Part shown: positions 1 through 10,159 of the stretch, piece after piece | How positions within the stretch are numbered: position 1 is the stretch's first letter | Layout of the letters: every line of letters begins with the position of its first letter | From: Prostheceraeus crozeri | Lineage: Eukaryota > Platyhelminthes > Polycladida > Euryleptidae | Length of the DNA stretch: 64,000 bases | Reading direction: 5' to 3' | Assembly: GCA_907163375.1 (NCBI GenBank) | Contig: CAJQUW010002113.1 | Location: 91,286-155,285 of the forward strand | Translations under genes and position numbers: made by a program | The notes under the pieces: generated by a model | Told to the model about the DNA's origin: nothing | The model's database searches: none | The model's input: the letters and a program-made list of their open reading frames with translations, nothing else

Positions 1-3000
1 ATTACAAGTTAAAAATAAAACTTCAAAAGTTTACCAGTTAGAAATAAAGTTTCATCAGTTTACAAGTCAAAATAAAGTTTCAACAGATTATAAGTTAAAA
101 GAAAAGTTCCAATAGTATGTGCATTAGAAATAACGTTTCAGCTGTTTGTATGTTAGAAATAAGATAAAGTTTCAATTGTGTGTACGTTAGAAATAAAGTT
201 CTATCTGTTTCTATGATAGAAATAAAACAAAGTTTCAACCGTTAACAAGTTAAAAATAAAGTTTCAAGAGTTTACAAGTTAAAACTAATGTTTCAATAGT
301 GTATGTATGTTAAGAATGAAGTTAGAACAGTTTACAAGCTGAAATAAAGTTTTAATAGTGTACACGTTGGAAATAAAGTTTTAATAGTTTATGTGCTTCA
401 AAATAGAGTTATAACAGTTTATATGTTAGAAATAAAGTTTCAACAGTCTACAAGTTAAAAATAAAATTATAACTGTTTCAAGAGTTTACAAGTTAGAAAT
501 TAAGTTTCAATGGTGTATGCGTTAGAAATAAAGTTTTAGCTGTTTGTATATCAAAATAAAGTTTCAAGAGTTTACAAGTTAGAAATAAAATGAAAGTTCA
601 CCAGTTTACAAGTTAAGAATGAAGTTCTATCTGTTTGTATGTTAGAAATAAAACAAAGTTTCAACCGTTAACAAGTTAAAAATAAAGTTTTAAGAGTTAC
701 AAGTTAAAACTAATGTTTCAATAGTGTGTGTATGTTAAGAATAAAGTTTTATCTGTTTGTATGTTAGAAATAGAATGAAGTTTCACCAGTTTACAAGTTA
801 AGAATAAAGTTCTATCTGTTTATATGTTAGAAATAAAATAAAGTTTCAATAGTTTGCAAGTTAAAAATAAAGTTTCAATAGTTTACAAGTTTTAAAATAA
901 AGTTTAAATAGTGTGCAAGATAAAAAATAAAGTTTGAACAGTTTACAAGCTGAAATAAAGTTTTAATAGTGTACACGTTGGAAATAAAGTTTTAATAGTT
1001 TATGTGCTTCAAAATAGAGTTATAACAGTTTATATGTTAGAAATAAAATGAAGTTTCATCAGTTTACAAGTTAAGAATAAAGTTCTATCTGTTTGTATGA
1101 TAGAAATAAAACAAAGTTTCAACCGTTTACAAGTTAAAATAAAGTTTCACCAGTGTACAAGTTAGAAATAAAGTTTCAATAGTGTATATGTTAGAAATAA
1201 AGTTTTAGCTGTTTGTATATGAAAAACTAAGTTTCAAGAGTTTACAAGTTAAAAAATAAAGTTTCAATGGTGTATACGTTAGAAATAAAGTTTTAGCTGT
1301 TTGTATATCAAAATAAAGTTTCAAGAGTTTACAAGTTAGAAATAAAGTTTCAACAGTGTGCACGTTAAGAATAAAGTTTCAATAGTGTGTATGTTAAGAA
1401 TAAAGTTCTATCTGTTTATATGTTAGAAATAAAAATGAAGGTTCATCAGTTTACAAGTTAAGAATAAAGTTTTATCTGTTTGTATGTTAGAAATAAAATA
1501 AAGTTTCGACCGTTAACAAGTTAAAAATAAAGTTTCAGATTAAAATAAAGTTTCAATAGTGTGTATGATGGAAATAAAGTTTAAGCGCTTTGTGCGTCAG
1601 AAATAAAGTTTCAACCGTTTACAAGTTAAAAATAAAGTTTCAACAGTGTGTACGTTAAGAAAAAAGTTCTATCTGTTTATATGTTAGAAATAAAAATAAA
1701 GGTTCACCAGTTTACAGGTTAAGAATAAAGTTTTATCTGCTTGTATGTCAGAAATGAAATAAAGTTTCACCAGTTTAAAAGTTAAGAATAAAGTTTCAAT
1801 AGTGTGTATGTTAGAAATAAAGTTTCAATAGTGTGTATGTTAAGAATAAAGTTCTATCTGTTTATATGTTAGAAATAAAAATGAAGGTTCACCAGTTTGC
1901 AAGTTAAGAATAAAGTTTTATCTGCTTGCATGTCAGAAATGAAATAAAGTTTCACCAGTTTAAAAGTTAAGAATAAAGTTTCACCAGTTTAAAAGTTAAG
2001 AATAAAGTTTCAATAGTGTGTATGTTAAGAATAAAGTTCTATCTGTTTATATGTTAGAAATAAAATGAAGTTTCAATAGTGTGTATGTTAAGAATAAAGT
2101 TCTATCTGTTTATATGTTAGAAATAAAATGAAGGTTCACCAGTTTACAAGTTAAGAATAAATTTTATCTGCTTGTATGTTAGAAATAAAATAAAGTTTCA
2201 CCGATTTACAAGTTAAAAAATAAAGTTTCAATAGTTAACACGTTAAAAATAAAGTTTCAATAGTGTGTATGTTAAGAATAAAGTTCTATCTGTTTGTATA
2301 TTAGAAAGAAAATGAAGGTTCATCAGTTTACAAGTTAATAATAAAGTTTTATCTGTTTGTATGTTAGAAATAAAACATAGTTTCAACCGTTGACAAGTTA
2401 AAAATAAAGTTTCAATAGTTTGCGAGTTAAAACTAATGTTTCAATAGTGCGTATGTTAAGAATAAAGTTTTATCTGTTTGTATGTTAGAAATAAAATGAA
2501 GCTTCGCCAGTTTACAAGTTTAGAATAAAGTTTTATCAGCTTGTATGTTAGAAATAAAATGAAGTTTCACCAGTTTACAAATTAAAAATAAAGTTTCAAT
2601 AGTGTGTACGTTAGAAATAAAGTTTCAACCGTTTACAAGTTAAAATAAAGTTTCAACAGTGTCTACGTTAGAAATAAAGTTTTATCTGTTTGTAAAGTTC
2701 GATCGTAGGATTTACTAGTTTGCAAGTTAGACTCAGCATTCTACTAGTTGTAAATGAAAATAACGTTTCAACAGTTTACAGATTAAAATAAAGTTTCAAT
2801 AGTGTGTATGATGGAAATAAAGTTTAAGCGCTTTGTGCGTTAGAAATAAAGTTTCAGCCGTTGACAAGTTAAAAATAAAGTTTCAACAGTGTGTACGTTA
2901 GAAATAAAGTTTCAACAGTTTACAAGTTGAAAAATAAAGTTTCAACAGTGTGTACGTTAGAAATAAATGAAAGTAAGAACTTCATCGTATGAGTATTCAA

Positions 3001-3309
3001 AGCATGTTTTGTAAATCAAATGTGTGTAGTCCTGACATGATAGAATCGCGTTAGAAATAAAGTTTCAGCCGTTTACAAGTTAAAGATAAAGTTTCAACAG
3101 TGTGTACGTTAGAAATAAAGTTTTAGCTGTTTATATGTTAGAAACAAAATAAAGTTTCACAGTTTACAAGTTGAAAAATAAAGTTTCAACAGTGTGTACG
3201 TTAGAAATAAATGAAAGTAAGAACTTCATCGTATGAGTATTCAAAACATGTTTTGTAAATCAAATGTGTGTAGTCCTGACATGATAGAATCAAATGAACT
3301 TGACAAACG
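1..3309. repeat. Left arm of giant palindromic satellite
   Basis: Degenerate tandem monomers of about 30 bp, of the form AAAGTTTCAACAGTTTACAA followed by GTTAGAAATA, with variants such as AGTTCTATCTGTTTGTATGTT. Every stretch I compared reappears as its reverse complement between 3310 and 6552. Base 1 pairs with base 6552, so this arm continues beyond the window. The arms differ in length by about 66 bp, so small indels exist. No ORF of note is seen. Confidence 0.95.
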
Positions 3310-3320
3310 CGTTTGTCAAG
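3299..3320. repeat. Perfect 22-bp palindrome at the centre of the inverted repeat
   Basis: An 11-bp perfect inverted repeat (CTTGACAAACG, then its complement) sits at the symmetry point. The arms resume on both sides with the shared segment CCTGACATGATAGAATCA, a few bases offset. There is essentially no spacer, so the DNA could extrude as a cruciform or snap back as a hairpin. Confidence 0.9.
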
Positions 3321-6300
3321 CTTGATTCTATCATGTCAGGACTACACACATTTGATTTACAAAACATGTTTTGAATACTCATACGATGAAGTTCTTACTT
3401 TCATTTATTTCTAACGTACACACTGTTGAAACTTTATTTTTCAACTTGTAAACTGTGAAACTTTATTTTGTTTCTAACATATAAACAGCTAAAACTTTAT
3501 TTCTAACGTACACACTGTTGAAACTTTATCTTTAACTTGTAAACGGCTGAAACTTTATTTCTAACGCGATTCTATCATGTCAGGACTACACACATTTGAT
3601 TTACAAAACATGCTTTGAATACTCATACGATGAAGTTCTTACTTTCATTTATTTCTAACGTACACACTGTTGAAACTTTATTTTTCAACTTGTAAACTGT
3701 TGAAACTTTATTTCTAACGTACACACTGTTGAAACTTTATTTTTAACTTGTCAACGGCTGAAACTTTATTTCTAACGCACAAAGCGCTTAAACTTTATTT
3801 CCATCATACACACTATTGAAACTTTATTTTAATCTGTAAACTGTTGAAACGTTATTTTCATTTACAACTAGTAGAATGCTGAGTCTAACTTGCAAACTAG
3901 TAAATCCTACGATCGAACTTTACAAACAGATAAAACTTTATTTCTAACGTAGACACTGTTGAAACTTTATTTTAACTTGTAAACGGTTTGAAACTTTATT
4001 TCTAACGTACACACTATTGAAACTTTATTTTTAATTTGTAAACTGGTGAAACTTCATTTTATTTCTAACATACAAGCTGATAAAACTTTATTCTAAACTT
4101 GTAAACTGGCGAAGCTTCATTTTATTTCTAACATACAAACAGATAAAACTTTATTCTTAACATACGCACTATTGAAACATTAGTTTTAACTCGCAAACTA
4201 TTGAAACTTTATTTTTAACTTGTCAACGGTTGAAACTATGTTTTATTTCTAACATACAAACAGATAAAACTTTATTATTAACTTGTAAACTGATGAACCT
4301 TCATTTTCTTTCTAATATACAAACAGATAGAACTTTATTCTTAACATACACACTATTGAAACTTTATTTTTAACGTGTTAACTATTGAAACTTTATTTTT
4401 TAACTTGTAAATCGGTGAAACTTTATTTTATTTCTAACATACAAGCAGATAAAATTTATTCTTAACTTGTAAACTGGTGAACCTTCATTTTATTTCTAAC
4501 ATATAAACAGATAGAACTTTATTCTTAACATACACACTATTGAAACTTTATTCTTAACTTTTAAACTGGTGAAACTTTATTCTTAACTTTTAAACTGGTG
4601 AAACTTTATTTCATTTCTGACATGCAAGCAGATAAAACTTTATTCTTAACTTGCAAACTGGTGAACCTTCATTTTTATTTCTAACATATAAACAGATAGA
4701 ACTTTATTCTTAACATACACACTATTGAAACTTTATTTCTAACATACACACTATTGAAACTTTATTCTTAACTTTTAAACTGGTGAAACTTTATTTCATT
4801 TCTGACATACAAGCAGATAAAACTTTATTCTTAACCTGTAAACTGGTGAACCTTTATTTTTATTTCTAACATATAAACAGATAGAACTTTTTTCTTAACG
4901 TACACACTGTTGAAACTTTATTTTTAACTTGTAAACGGTTGAAACTTTATTTCTGACGCACAAAGCGCTTAAACTTTATTTCCATCATACACACTATTGA
5001 AACTTTATTTTAATCTGAAACTTTATTTTTAACTTGTTAACGGTCGAAACTTTATTTTATTTCTAACATACAAACAGATAAAACTTTATTCTTAACTTGT
5101 AAACTGATGAACCTTCATTTTTATTTCTAACATATAAACAGATAGAACTTTATTCTTAACATACACACTATTGAAACTTTATTCTTAACGTGCACACTGT
5201 TGAAACTTTATTTCTAACTTGTAAACTCTTGAAACTTTATTTTGATATACAAACAGCTAAAACTTTATTTCTAACGTATACACCATTGAAACTTTATTTT
5301 TTAACTTGTAAACTCTTGAAACTTAGTTTTTCATATACAAACAGCTAAAACTTTATTTCTAACATATACACTATTGAAACTTTATTTCTAACTTGTACAC
5401 TGGTGAAACTTTATTTTAACTTGTAAACGGTTGAAACTTTGTTTTATTTCTATCATACAAACAGATAGAACTTTATTCTTAACTTGTAAACTGATGAAAC
5501 TTCATTTTATTTCTAACATATAAACTGTTATAACTCTATTTTGAAGCACATAAACTATTAAAACTTTATTTCCAACGTGTACACTATTAAAACTTTATTT
5601 CAGCTTGTAAACTGTTCAAACTTTATTTTTTATCTTGCACACTATTTAAACTTTATTTTAAAACTTGTAAACTATTGAAACTTTATTTTTAACTTGCAAA
5701 CTATTGAAACTTTATTTTATTTCTAACATATAAACAGATAGAACTTTATTCTTAACTTGTAAACTGGTGAAACTTTATTCTATTTCTAACATACAAACAG
5801 ATAAAACTTTATTCTTAACATACACACACTATTGAAACATTAGTTTTAACTTGTAACTCTTAAAACTTTATTTTTAACTTGTTAACGGTTGAAACTTTGT
5901 TTTATTTCTAACATACAAACAGATAGAACTTCATTCTTAACTTGTAAACTGGTGAACTTTCATTTTATTTCTAACTTGTAAACTCTTGAAACTTTATTTT
6001 GATATACAAACAGCTAAAACTTTATTTCTAACGCATACACCATTGAAACTTAATTTCTAACTTGTAAACTCTTGAAACAGTTATAATTTTATTTTTAACT
6101 TGTAGACTGTTGAAACTTTATTTCTAACATATAAACTGTTATAACTCTATTTTGAAGCACATAAACTATTAAAACTTTATTTCCAACGTGTACACTATTA
6201 AAACTTTATTTCAGCTTGTAAACTGTTCTAACTTCATTCTTAACATACATACACTATTGAAACATTAGTTTTAACTTGTAAACTCTTGAAACTTTATTTT

Positions 6301-6552
6301 TAACTTGTTAACGGTTGAAACTTTGTTTTATTTCTATCATAGAAACAGATAGAACTTTATTTCTAACGTACACACAATTGAAACTTTATCTTATTTCTAA
6401 CATACAAACAGCTGAAACGTTATTTCTAATGCACATACTATTGGAACTTTTCTTTTAACTTATAATCTGTTGAAACTTTATTTTGACTTGTAAACTGATG
6501 AAACTTTATTTCTAACTGGTAAACTTTTGAAGTTTTATTTTTAACTTGTAAT
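3310..6552. repeat. Right arm of giant palindromic satellite
   Basis: This is the reverse complement of 1-3309 (monomers read TTTATTTCTAACTTGTAAAC followed by TGTTGAAAC). Block order is conserved along the whole arm: the CATTAGTTTTAACTTGTAAA block near 6250 mirrors the block near 270. Identity looks very high, so the inversion is recent, is maintained by conversion, or is an assembly fold-back. Confidence 0.93.
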
Positions 6553-7095
6553 TGTTGAAGCTTTAATTTTAACTTGTAAACTGTTGAAACTTTATTTTTA
6601 ACTTGTAAACGGTTGAAACTTTGTTTTATTTCTATCAGACAAACAGATAGAACTTTATTCTTAACTTGTAAACTGATGAAACTTCATTTTATTTCTAACA
6701 TATAAACTGTTATAACTCTATTTTGAAGCACATAAACTATTAAAACTTTATTTCCAACGTGTACACTATTAAAACTTTATTTCAGCTTGTAAACTGTTCA
6801 AACTTTATTTTTTATCTTGCACACTATTTAAACTTTATTTTAAAACTTGTAAACTATTGAAACTTTATTTTTAACTTGCAAACTATTGAAACTTTATTTT
6901 ATTTCTAACATATAAACAGATAGAACTTTATTCTTAACTTGTAAACTGGTGAAACTTCATTCTATTTCTAACATACAAACAGATAAAACTTTATTCTTAA
7001 CATACACACACACACACACTATTGAAACTTTATTTTCAATCTGTAAACTGTTGAAACTATATCTTTCATTTACAAATAGTAGAACGCTTAGTCTA
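6553..7095. repeat. Satellite continuation with higher-order duplication
   Basis: The same monomer family continues past the point that pairs with base 1, so its partner should lie left of the window. The segment from about 6680 to 7020 repeats 5490-5830 nearly exactly at an offset of about 1190 bp, showing a higher-order tandem duplication. A short CA run (7002-7018) lies near the end. The satellite stops around 7095. Confidence 0.85.
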
Positions 7096-7575
7096 ACTTG
7101 TAAATCTTAAAACATTTCATATGGACGATGATGATAATAGATGAAATAGTGTCAAATAAATTAAGATAGCTTACACTTCTGATACAGGGATAGCAATCGA
7201 CTGCGATCCATGTGTAAAGAGCTTGTTAGACTACGGAAGAGAGAAGTGTGTTATGTTGCGTGTGGCGCGTGAGTGTCCTCCCATTTCATTCCATTCATCA
7301 ATTCGTCTCATTGATAGAGACAGGTAGAACTCATGGTTCTCATAACGTATGCAATGGAAAGTTTTAGGCAACCTTCGACAGTTGGCTAAATGTCGCCCTG
7401 GCGCGAATGCATACTACGTTGAGACAGAGGCAATCACTTGCAAACATGACGCAGAGAGGTTTAACAAGATTGACCATTGCCGAATGTCCCCTGCGGTATA
7501 CATAGCTACGGGTTTCACCGCCGCCCTTTACAGGAACGCCCGTCGAAAGGAAGTATTACACCGAACTTCATTTGC
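7096..7575. other. Spacer and flanking unit of the 476-bp array, with no convincing gene
   Basis: An ORF crosses this block on the plus strand (7349-7810), but it runs through the antisense of a better-supported minus-strand gene and I reject it. The block contains one of three structured modules (7417-7563). Confidence 0.5.
7417..7563. ncRNA. Structured repeat module, copy 1 (unknown RNA-like element)
   Basis: This block of about 147 bp resembles 8839-8983 and 9511-9654 in marker order: CGTTGAG, AACATGA, a GAGGTTT-like box, CTACGG, CCGCCG, AGGAACGC and GTATTAC. Between markers the sequence varies, which suggests a folded RNA or structured DNA rather than a protein. This copy is the most diverged in the central hairpin. 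No known RNA family was recognised, and the strand of transcription is unknown. Confidence 0.35.
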
Positions 7576-7683
7576 AACGTTCAAGTTGACTGATAGCAGA
7601 TTCAACTTAATGATAGTATTCGCCAGTCCGAAGACTGCCCAGGGCAAACCACGAGGAGGTTCTATCATGTCTTGCCCCATGGT

Positions 7684-7699
7684 GGCCCTTAAGAGAGCC
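7684..7699 (-). terminator. Histone-type 3' processing stem-loop, unit 1
   Basis: On the minus strand the sequence is GGCTCTCTTAAGGGCC followed by ACCA. It fits the metazoan replication-dependent histone stem-loop consensus (GGYYYUUYUNARRRCC then ACCA) at 15 of 16 positions; position 7 is C instead of U. It folds into a 6-bp stem (one G-U pair) with a 4-nt loop. It lies 29 nt after the stop codon of the upstream ORF. About 10 nt further on, GGGGCAAGACATGATAGA resembles a histone downstream element that would pair with U7 snRNA. Confidence 0.8.
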
Positions 7700-7728
7700 G
7701 ATGGTTCGTTCTCGGGAGTAACGTCATC

Positions 7729-7995
7729 TTACACCCTACCAATTCTGCTGAGAGAGTCTTTGACTCTCTCTTTGGTAGCACTGTCGACTTCCACACTAAC
7801 TGGCACATGACTAAAAAGTGGAATGTAGCGCCATTCCGTTGGATTGACAACACTTGCTGTCATCGCATTACCAATCTGAGCAAGATTGTTGTGAACTCTG
7901 TCTTGCTCCTCTATTCTAGCAAATTCATCAAATAAATTTCGCGGTCTTAACTGTGGTCCGCGAGGAGAGTTGACTGCAGCGTTTGGCGTCTCCAT
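7729..7995 (-). CDS. 88-aa protein of unknown function with histone-style mRNA signals (unit 1)
   Basis: The ORF starts METPNAAVNS and ends SLSRIGRV. I do not recognise the family. The protein has near-equal acidic and basic residues, no membrane segment, and is not a core or linker histone or a protamine. Gene structure supports it: a TATA box lies 31-40 nt upstream of the ATG (leaving only about a 10-nt leader), there is no intron, and a histone stem-loop follows 29 nt after the TAA. The neighbouring unit encodes the same 88 residues with about 13 substitutions, clustered in the N-terminal two thirds. The last 22 residues, from the VDSATKERVKDS segment to the end, are identical. Intact frame, same start and same stop in both copies suggest selection. 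It is possibly an S-phase-expressed non-histone protein; that is inference. Confidence 0.6.
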   Translation of the reverse strand: METPNAAVNSPRGPQLRPRNLFDEFARIEEQDRVHNNLAQIGNAMTASVVNPTEWRYIPLFSHVPVSVEVDSATKERVKDSLSRIGRV

Positions 7996-8025
7996 GATTG
8001 AAATGAAATGGAATGAGAGGTAGTG

Positions 8026-8035
8026 GTTTATATAC
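8026..8035 (-). promoter_or_regulatory. TATA box of unit 1
   Basis: The minus strand reads GTATATAAAC, 31-40 nt before the ATG at 7995. The CTCATTCC segment between them resembles the cap-site motif of invertebrate histone genes (YCATTCR). The identical box occurs 476 bp away in unit 2. Confidence 0.65.
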
Positions 8036-8159
8036 CCCTCTAATGTGATGTAACGTTCAAGTTGACTGATAGCAGATTCAACTTAATGATAGTATTCGCC
8101 AGTCTAAAGACTGCCCAGGGCAAACCGCGTGGAGGTTCTATCATGTCTTGCCCCATGGT

Positions 8160-8175
8160 GGCCCTTAAGAGAGCC
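8160..8175 (-). terminator. Histone-type 3' processing stem-loop, unit 2
   Basis: The same 16-nt stem-loop plus ACCA as in unit 1, exactly 476 bp away and again 29 nt after the stop codon. The downstream GGGGCAAGACATGATAGA is also conserved. Confidence 0.8.
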
Positions 8176-8204
8176 GATGGTTCGTTCTCGGGAGTAACGT
8201 CATC

Positions 8205-8471
8205 TTACACCCTACCAATTCTGCTGAGAGAGTCTTTGACTCTCTCTTTGGTGGCACTGTCGACTTCCACACTAGCTGGCACATGGCTAAAAAGTGGAAT
8301 GTAGCGCCATTCCGTTGGATTGACAGCAGTTGCTGTCATCGGATTGCCAATCCGAGCAAGATTATTAAAAACTCTGTCTTGCTCCTCTAGCCTGACAAAC
8401 TCCTCAAATAAATTTCGCGGCCTTAACTGCGGTCCGCGAGGAGAGCTGACTTGACTGTTCGGCGTCTGCAT
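8205..8471 (-). CDS. 88-aa protein of unknown function with histone-style mRNA signals (unit 2)
   Basis: A paralogue of 7729-7995. It starts MQTPNSQVSS and contains the shared segments SPRGPQLRPRNLF, NPTEWRYIPLFSHVP and VDSATKERVKDSLSRIGRV. It has the same length, start and stop and no intron. About 12 positive and 10 negative charges give a near-neutral protein. The segment FEEFVRLEEQDRVFNNLARI could form an amphipathic helix. Promoter and 3' signals match unit 1. It could be a domesticated or hitch-hiking gene using the histone expression programme; no homologue is recognised. Confidence 0.6.
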   Translation of the reverse strand: MQTPNSQVSSPRGPQLRPRNLFEEFVRLEEQDRVFNNLARIGNPMTATAVNPTEWRYIPLFSHVPASVEVDSATKERVKDSLSRIGRV

Positions 8472-8501
8472 GATTGAAATGAAATGAAATGAGAGGCAGT
8501 G

Positions 8502-8511
8502 GTTTATATAC
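8502..8511 (-). promoter_or_regulatory. TATA box of unit 2
   Basis: The minus strand reads GTATATAAAC, 31-40 nt upstream of the ATG at 8471, in the same position as in unit 1. The leader reads CTCATTTCATTTCATTTC. Confidence 0.65.
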
Positions 8512-8527
8512 CCCTCTAACGCGACGC

Positions 8528-8637
8528 AACGTTCAAGTTGACTGATAGCAGATTCAACTTAATGATAGTATTCGCCAGTCCGAAGACTGCCCAGGGCAAA
8601 GCGCGTGGAGGCTCTATCATGTCTTGTCCCATAGTGG
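8528..8637 (-). repeat. Truncated third unit of the 476-bp array
   Basis: The first 110 bp match units 1 and 2, including the downstream purine-rich block. Similarity stops just before the stem-loop would begin. No ORF of this family follows, so this unit is decapitated. Confidence 0.8.
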
Positions 8638-8838
8638 ACGATTATACGGTAGTGTGTTAGTAGATTTCAATCACTGAAAAAGGAAGATGAGAATCATTTC
8701 ATTTGTCTCATCAGCGTTTATCATGGGAGCAATCATTGAAGGGGCATCTAATGAATTACATTTCACTCTACTCCATATCATAAAGACTAACCTTTGTCGA
8801 ATGGCTGAAGTACTCTGACCTGGCGAGAGAAAACGTCA

Positions 8839-8983
8839 CGTTGAGTATGAAGTCGAACGCCCAACATGAGCAACGGCTCAGAGGTTTCGGTCTAACAAAC
8901 GACGAACAACCCGTGCAACACAATCCCTCTACGGCAGTACCCGCCGTCCCGAAGGAACGCTCGAGCAAAGGAGGTATTACAGC
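8839..8983. ncRNA. Structured repeat module, copy 2
   Basis: The plus strand contains ACGGCAGTACCCGCCGT, a 5-bp hairpin. It is followed by CCCGAAGGAAC, which on the minus strand is a C(UUCG)G tetraloop hairpin. The module then reads GCTCGAGCAAAGGAGGTATT. It is related to copies at 7417 and 9511. The ORFs across it on both strands look incidental. Confidence 0.35.
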
Positions 8984-9510
8984 GATGATGTGCTTTATGA
9001 GCAGAAGTGAATCTCTTGATAGCAAGAGACTATTCAACTAGATACCAAGTCAAAACAACCTGATAGCAGGACAAATGTATAGTCAGTAATTTACACTTAG
9101 TGAGGAATGATAGATTTGAGTGTAGTGAGTGGCACTCGATCCCGTCGACAGCCCGAAGGCCTTGTACTGATCACTAGGGAAGTGAGAGATCTTCCCCGAT
9201 ACCCGCTCTTTACAGCTGAAGACATCATTGTCACTGCCCCGAAGTGGTAACAGGAACGCCGAGTCAAAGGTAGTGATCAGTAGCTGGGATCTAACCCCTC
9301 AAAGCTGCCTTAGACTTAGTTGAATTTGAAATCTGATAGCAGATTTGAACTCAGCATACTTGAAAACCTTGAGGAAACATCCCAAGTTATTGCTTTGATC
9401 AGCTTGATAGCAAGCCGTAGAGAGCTTGATTCACCAGCGTTTTGCAATGGAGATGTTTAGAGGCCACCCATGACAAGATAGCTAAGACTCAACCGATTGG
9501 CGTTCAAAGT

Positions 9511-9654
9511 GCTACGTTGAGAGCTGTGTCAAATGCCCAACATGAGTTGCCCCAGCGGTTACGGTCTCAAATATGACACATTCCCTTGCCACACTTATCA
9601 CTACGGCATCGTCCGCCGTCCCGAAGGAACACCCTGTCAGTGGAATATTACAGC
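9511..9654. ncRNA. Structured repeat module, copy 3
   Basis: It contains ACGGCATCGTCCGCCGT, where the 5-bp stem is kept while the loop differs from copy 2. It then has the same CCCGAAGGAAC tetraloop hairpin and ends GGAATATTACAGC. Stem retention with loop change suggests selection on structure. A fourth, weaker relative may lie around 9190-9282. Confidence 0.35.
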
Positions 9655-10159
9655 AAAACTCTCCGTGTCTTGCTCGCTTTCAGTGAAAAGCCGCTTATAG
9701 CATGAGAAGACTGGCTCAGACATCATTAAAAATGCTTTCATTGACTTCAGCAGGGTCGAAAACCCCAGAAAACCTCCAAAACTAGTGAATTTAAAATTTT
9801 CAACTTTTTAGCACTACTTATGAAATTTTATAAGTAGTCCATCACTTAGGGCAGGTCAATAGCGACCGAACCTTTTTTGAATCAAGTCAAACGGACTTGT
9901 AGAAGCAAAGTTACGAGCCTTTAAAGTTTTGGAGTCTTTTATGGCCTGGAGACGAAGGCCATCTCCTGGCGAACCTCGAAGTCTGACGCCTTAGCTGATA
10001 TCAGCAATGAAATTTTCTAAGTCGGTTTCTAACAGAAACTCGGGATTTGGAATGTCCGAAGCTATCATCGGAGCTCAGAGAGACGACCTACCTCTGACAA
10101 TCGTTCTCCTCTAAATGAAAAGTCTCCGTCGGTTCCCAGCTTATATAGTGTGTGGCGAT
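9655..10159. other. Unassigned spacer
   Basis: No gene is recognised. The stretch joins the mini-gene array to the 487-bp satellite. Its right end begins to resemble degenerate satellite sequence. Confidence 0.4.

Larger units (their letters stand above)
7576..8051 (-). repeat. Tandem unit 1 of the 476-bp mini-gene array
   Basis: The unit begins at AACGTTCAAGTTGACTGATA, a block that recurs at 8052 and 8528, giving an exact 476-bp period twice. It holds a complete minus-strand transcription unit: TATA box, 88-codon ORF, histone-type stem-loop and a purine-rich downstream segment. Confidence 0.9.
8052..8527 (-). repeat. Tandem unit 2 of the 476-bp mini-gene array
   Basis: This is the second complete unit with the same length and signals as unit 1. 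The 3' halves (stem-loop, downstream segment, spacer) are almost identical between units; the 5' coding part is more diverged. Confidence 0.9.

Noticed and set aside
1-7095. CRISPR-like array reading of the satellite
   Set aside because: Monomers are contiguous and degenerate with no unique spacers, and the genome is eukaryotic.
7349-7810. 153-codon plus-strand ORF
   Set aside because: It overlaps the antisense of the histone-like transcription unit and a structured module; its second half repeats in unit 2 only because the units are duplicated.
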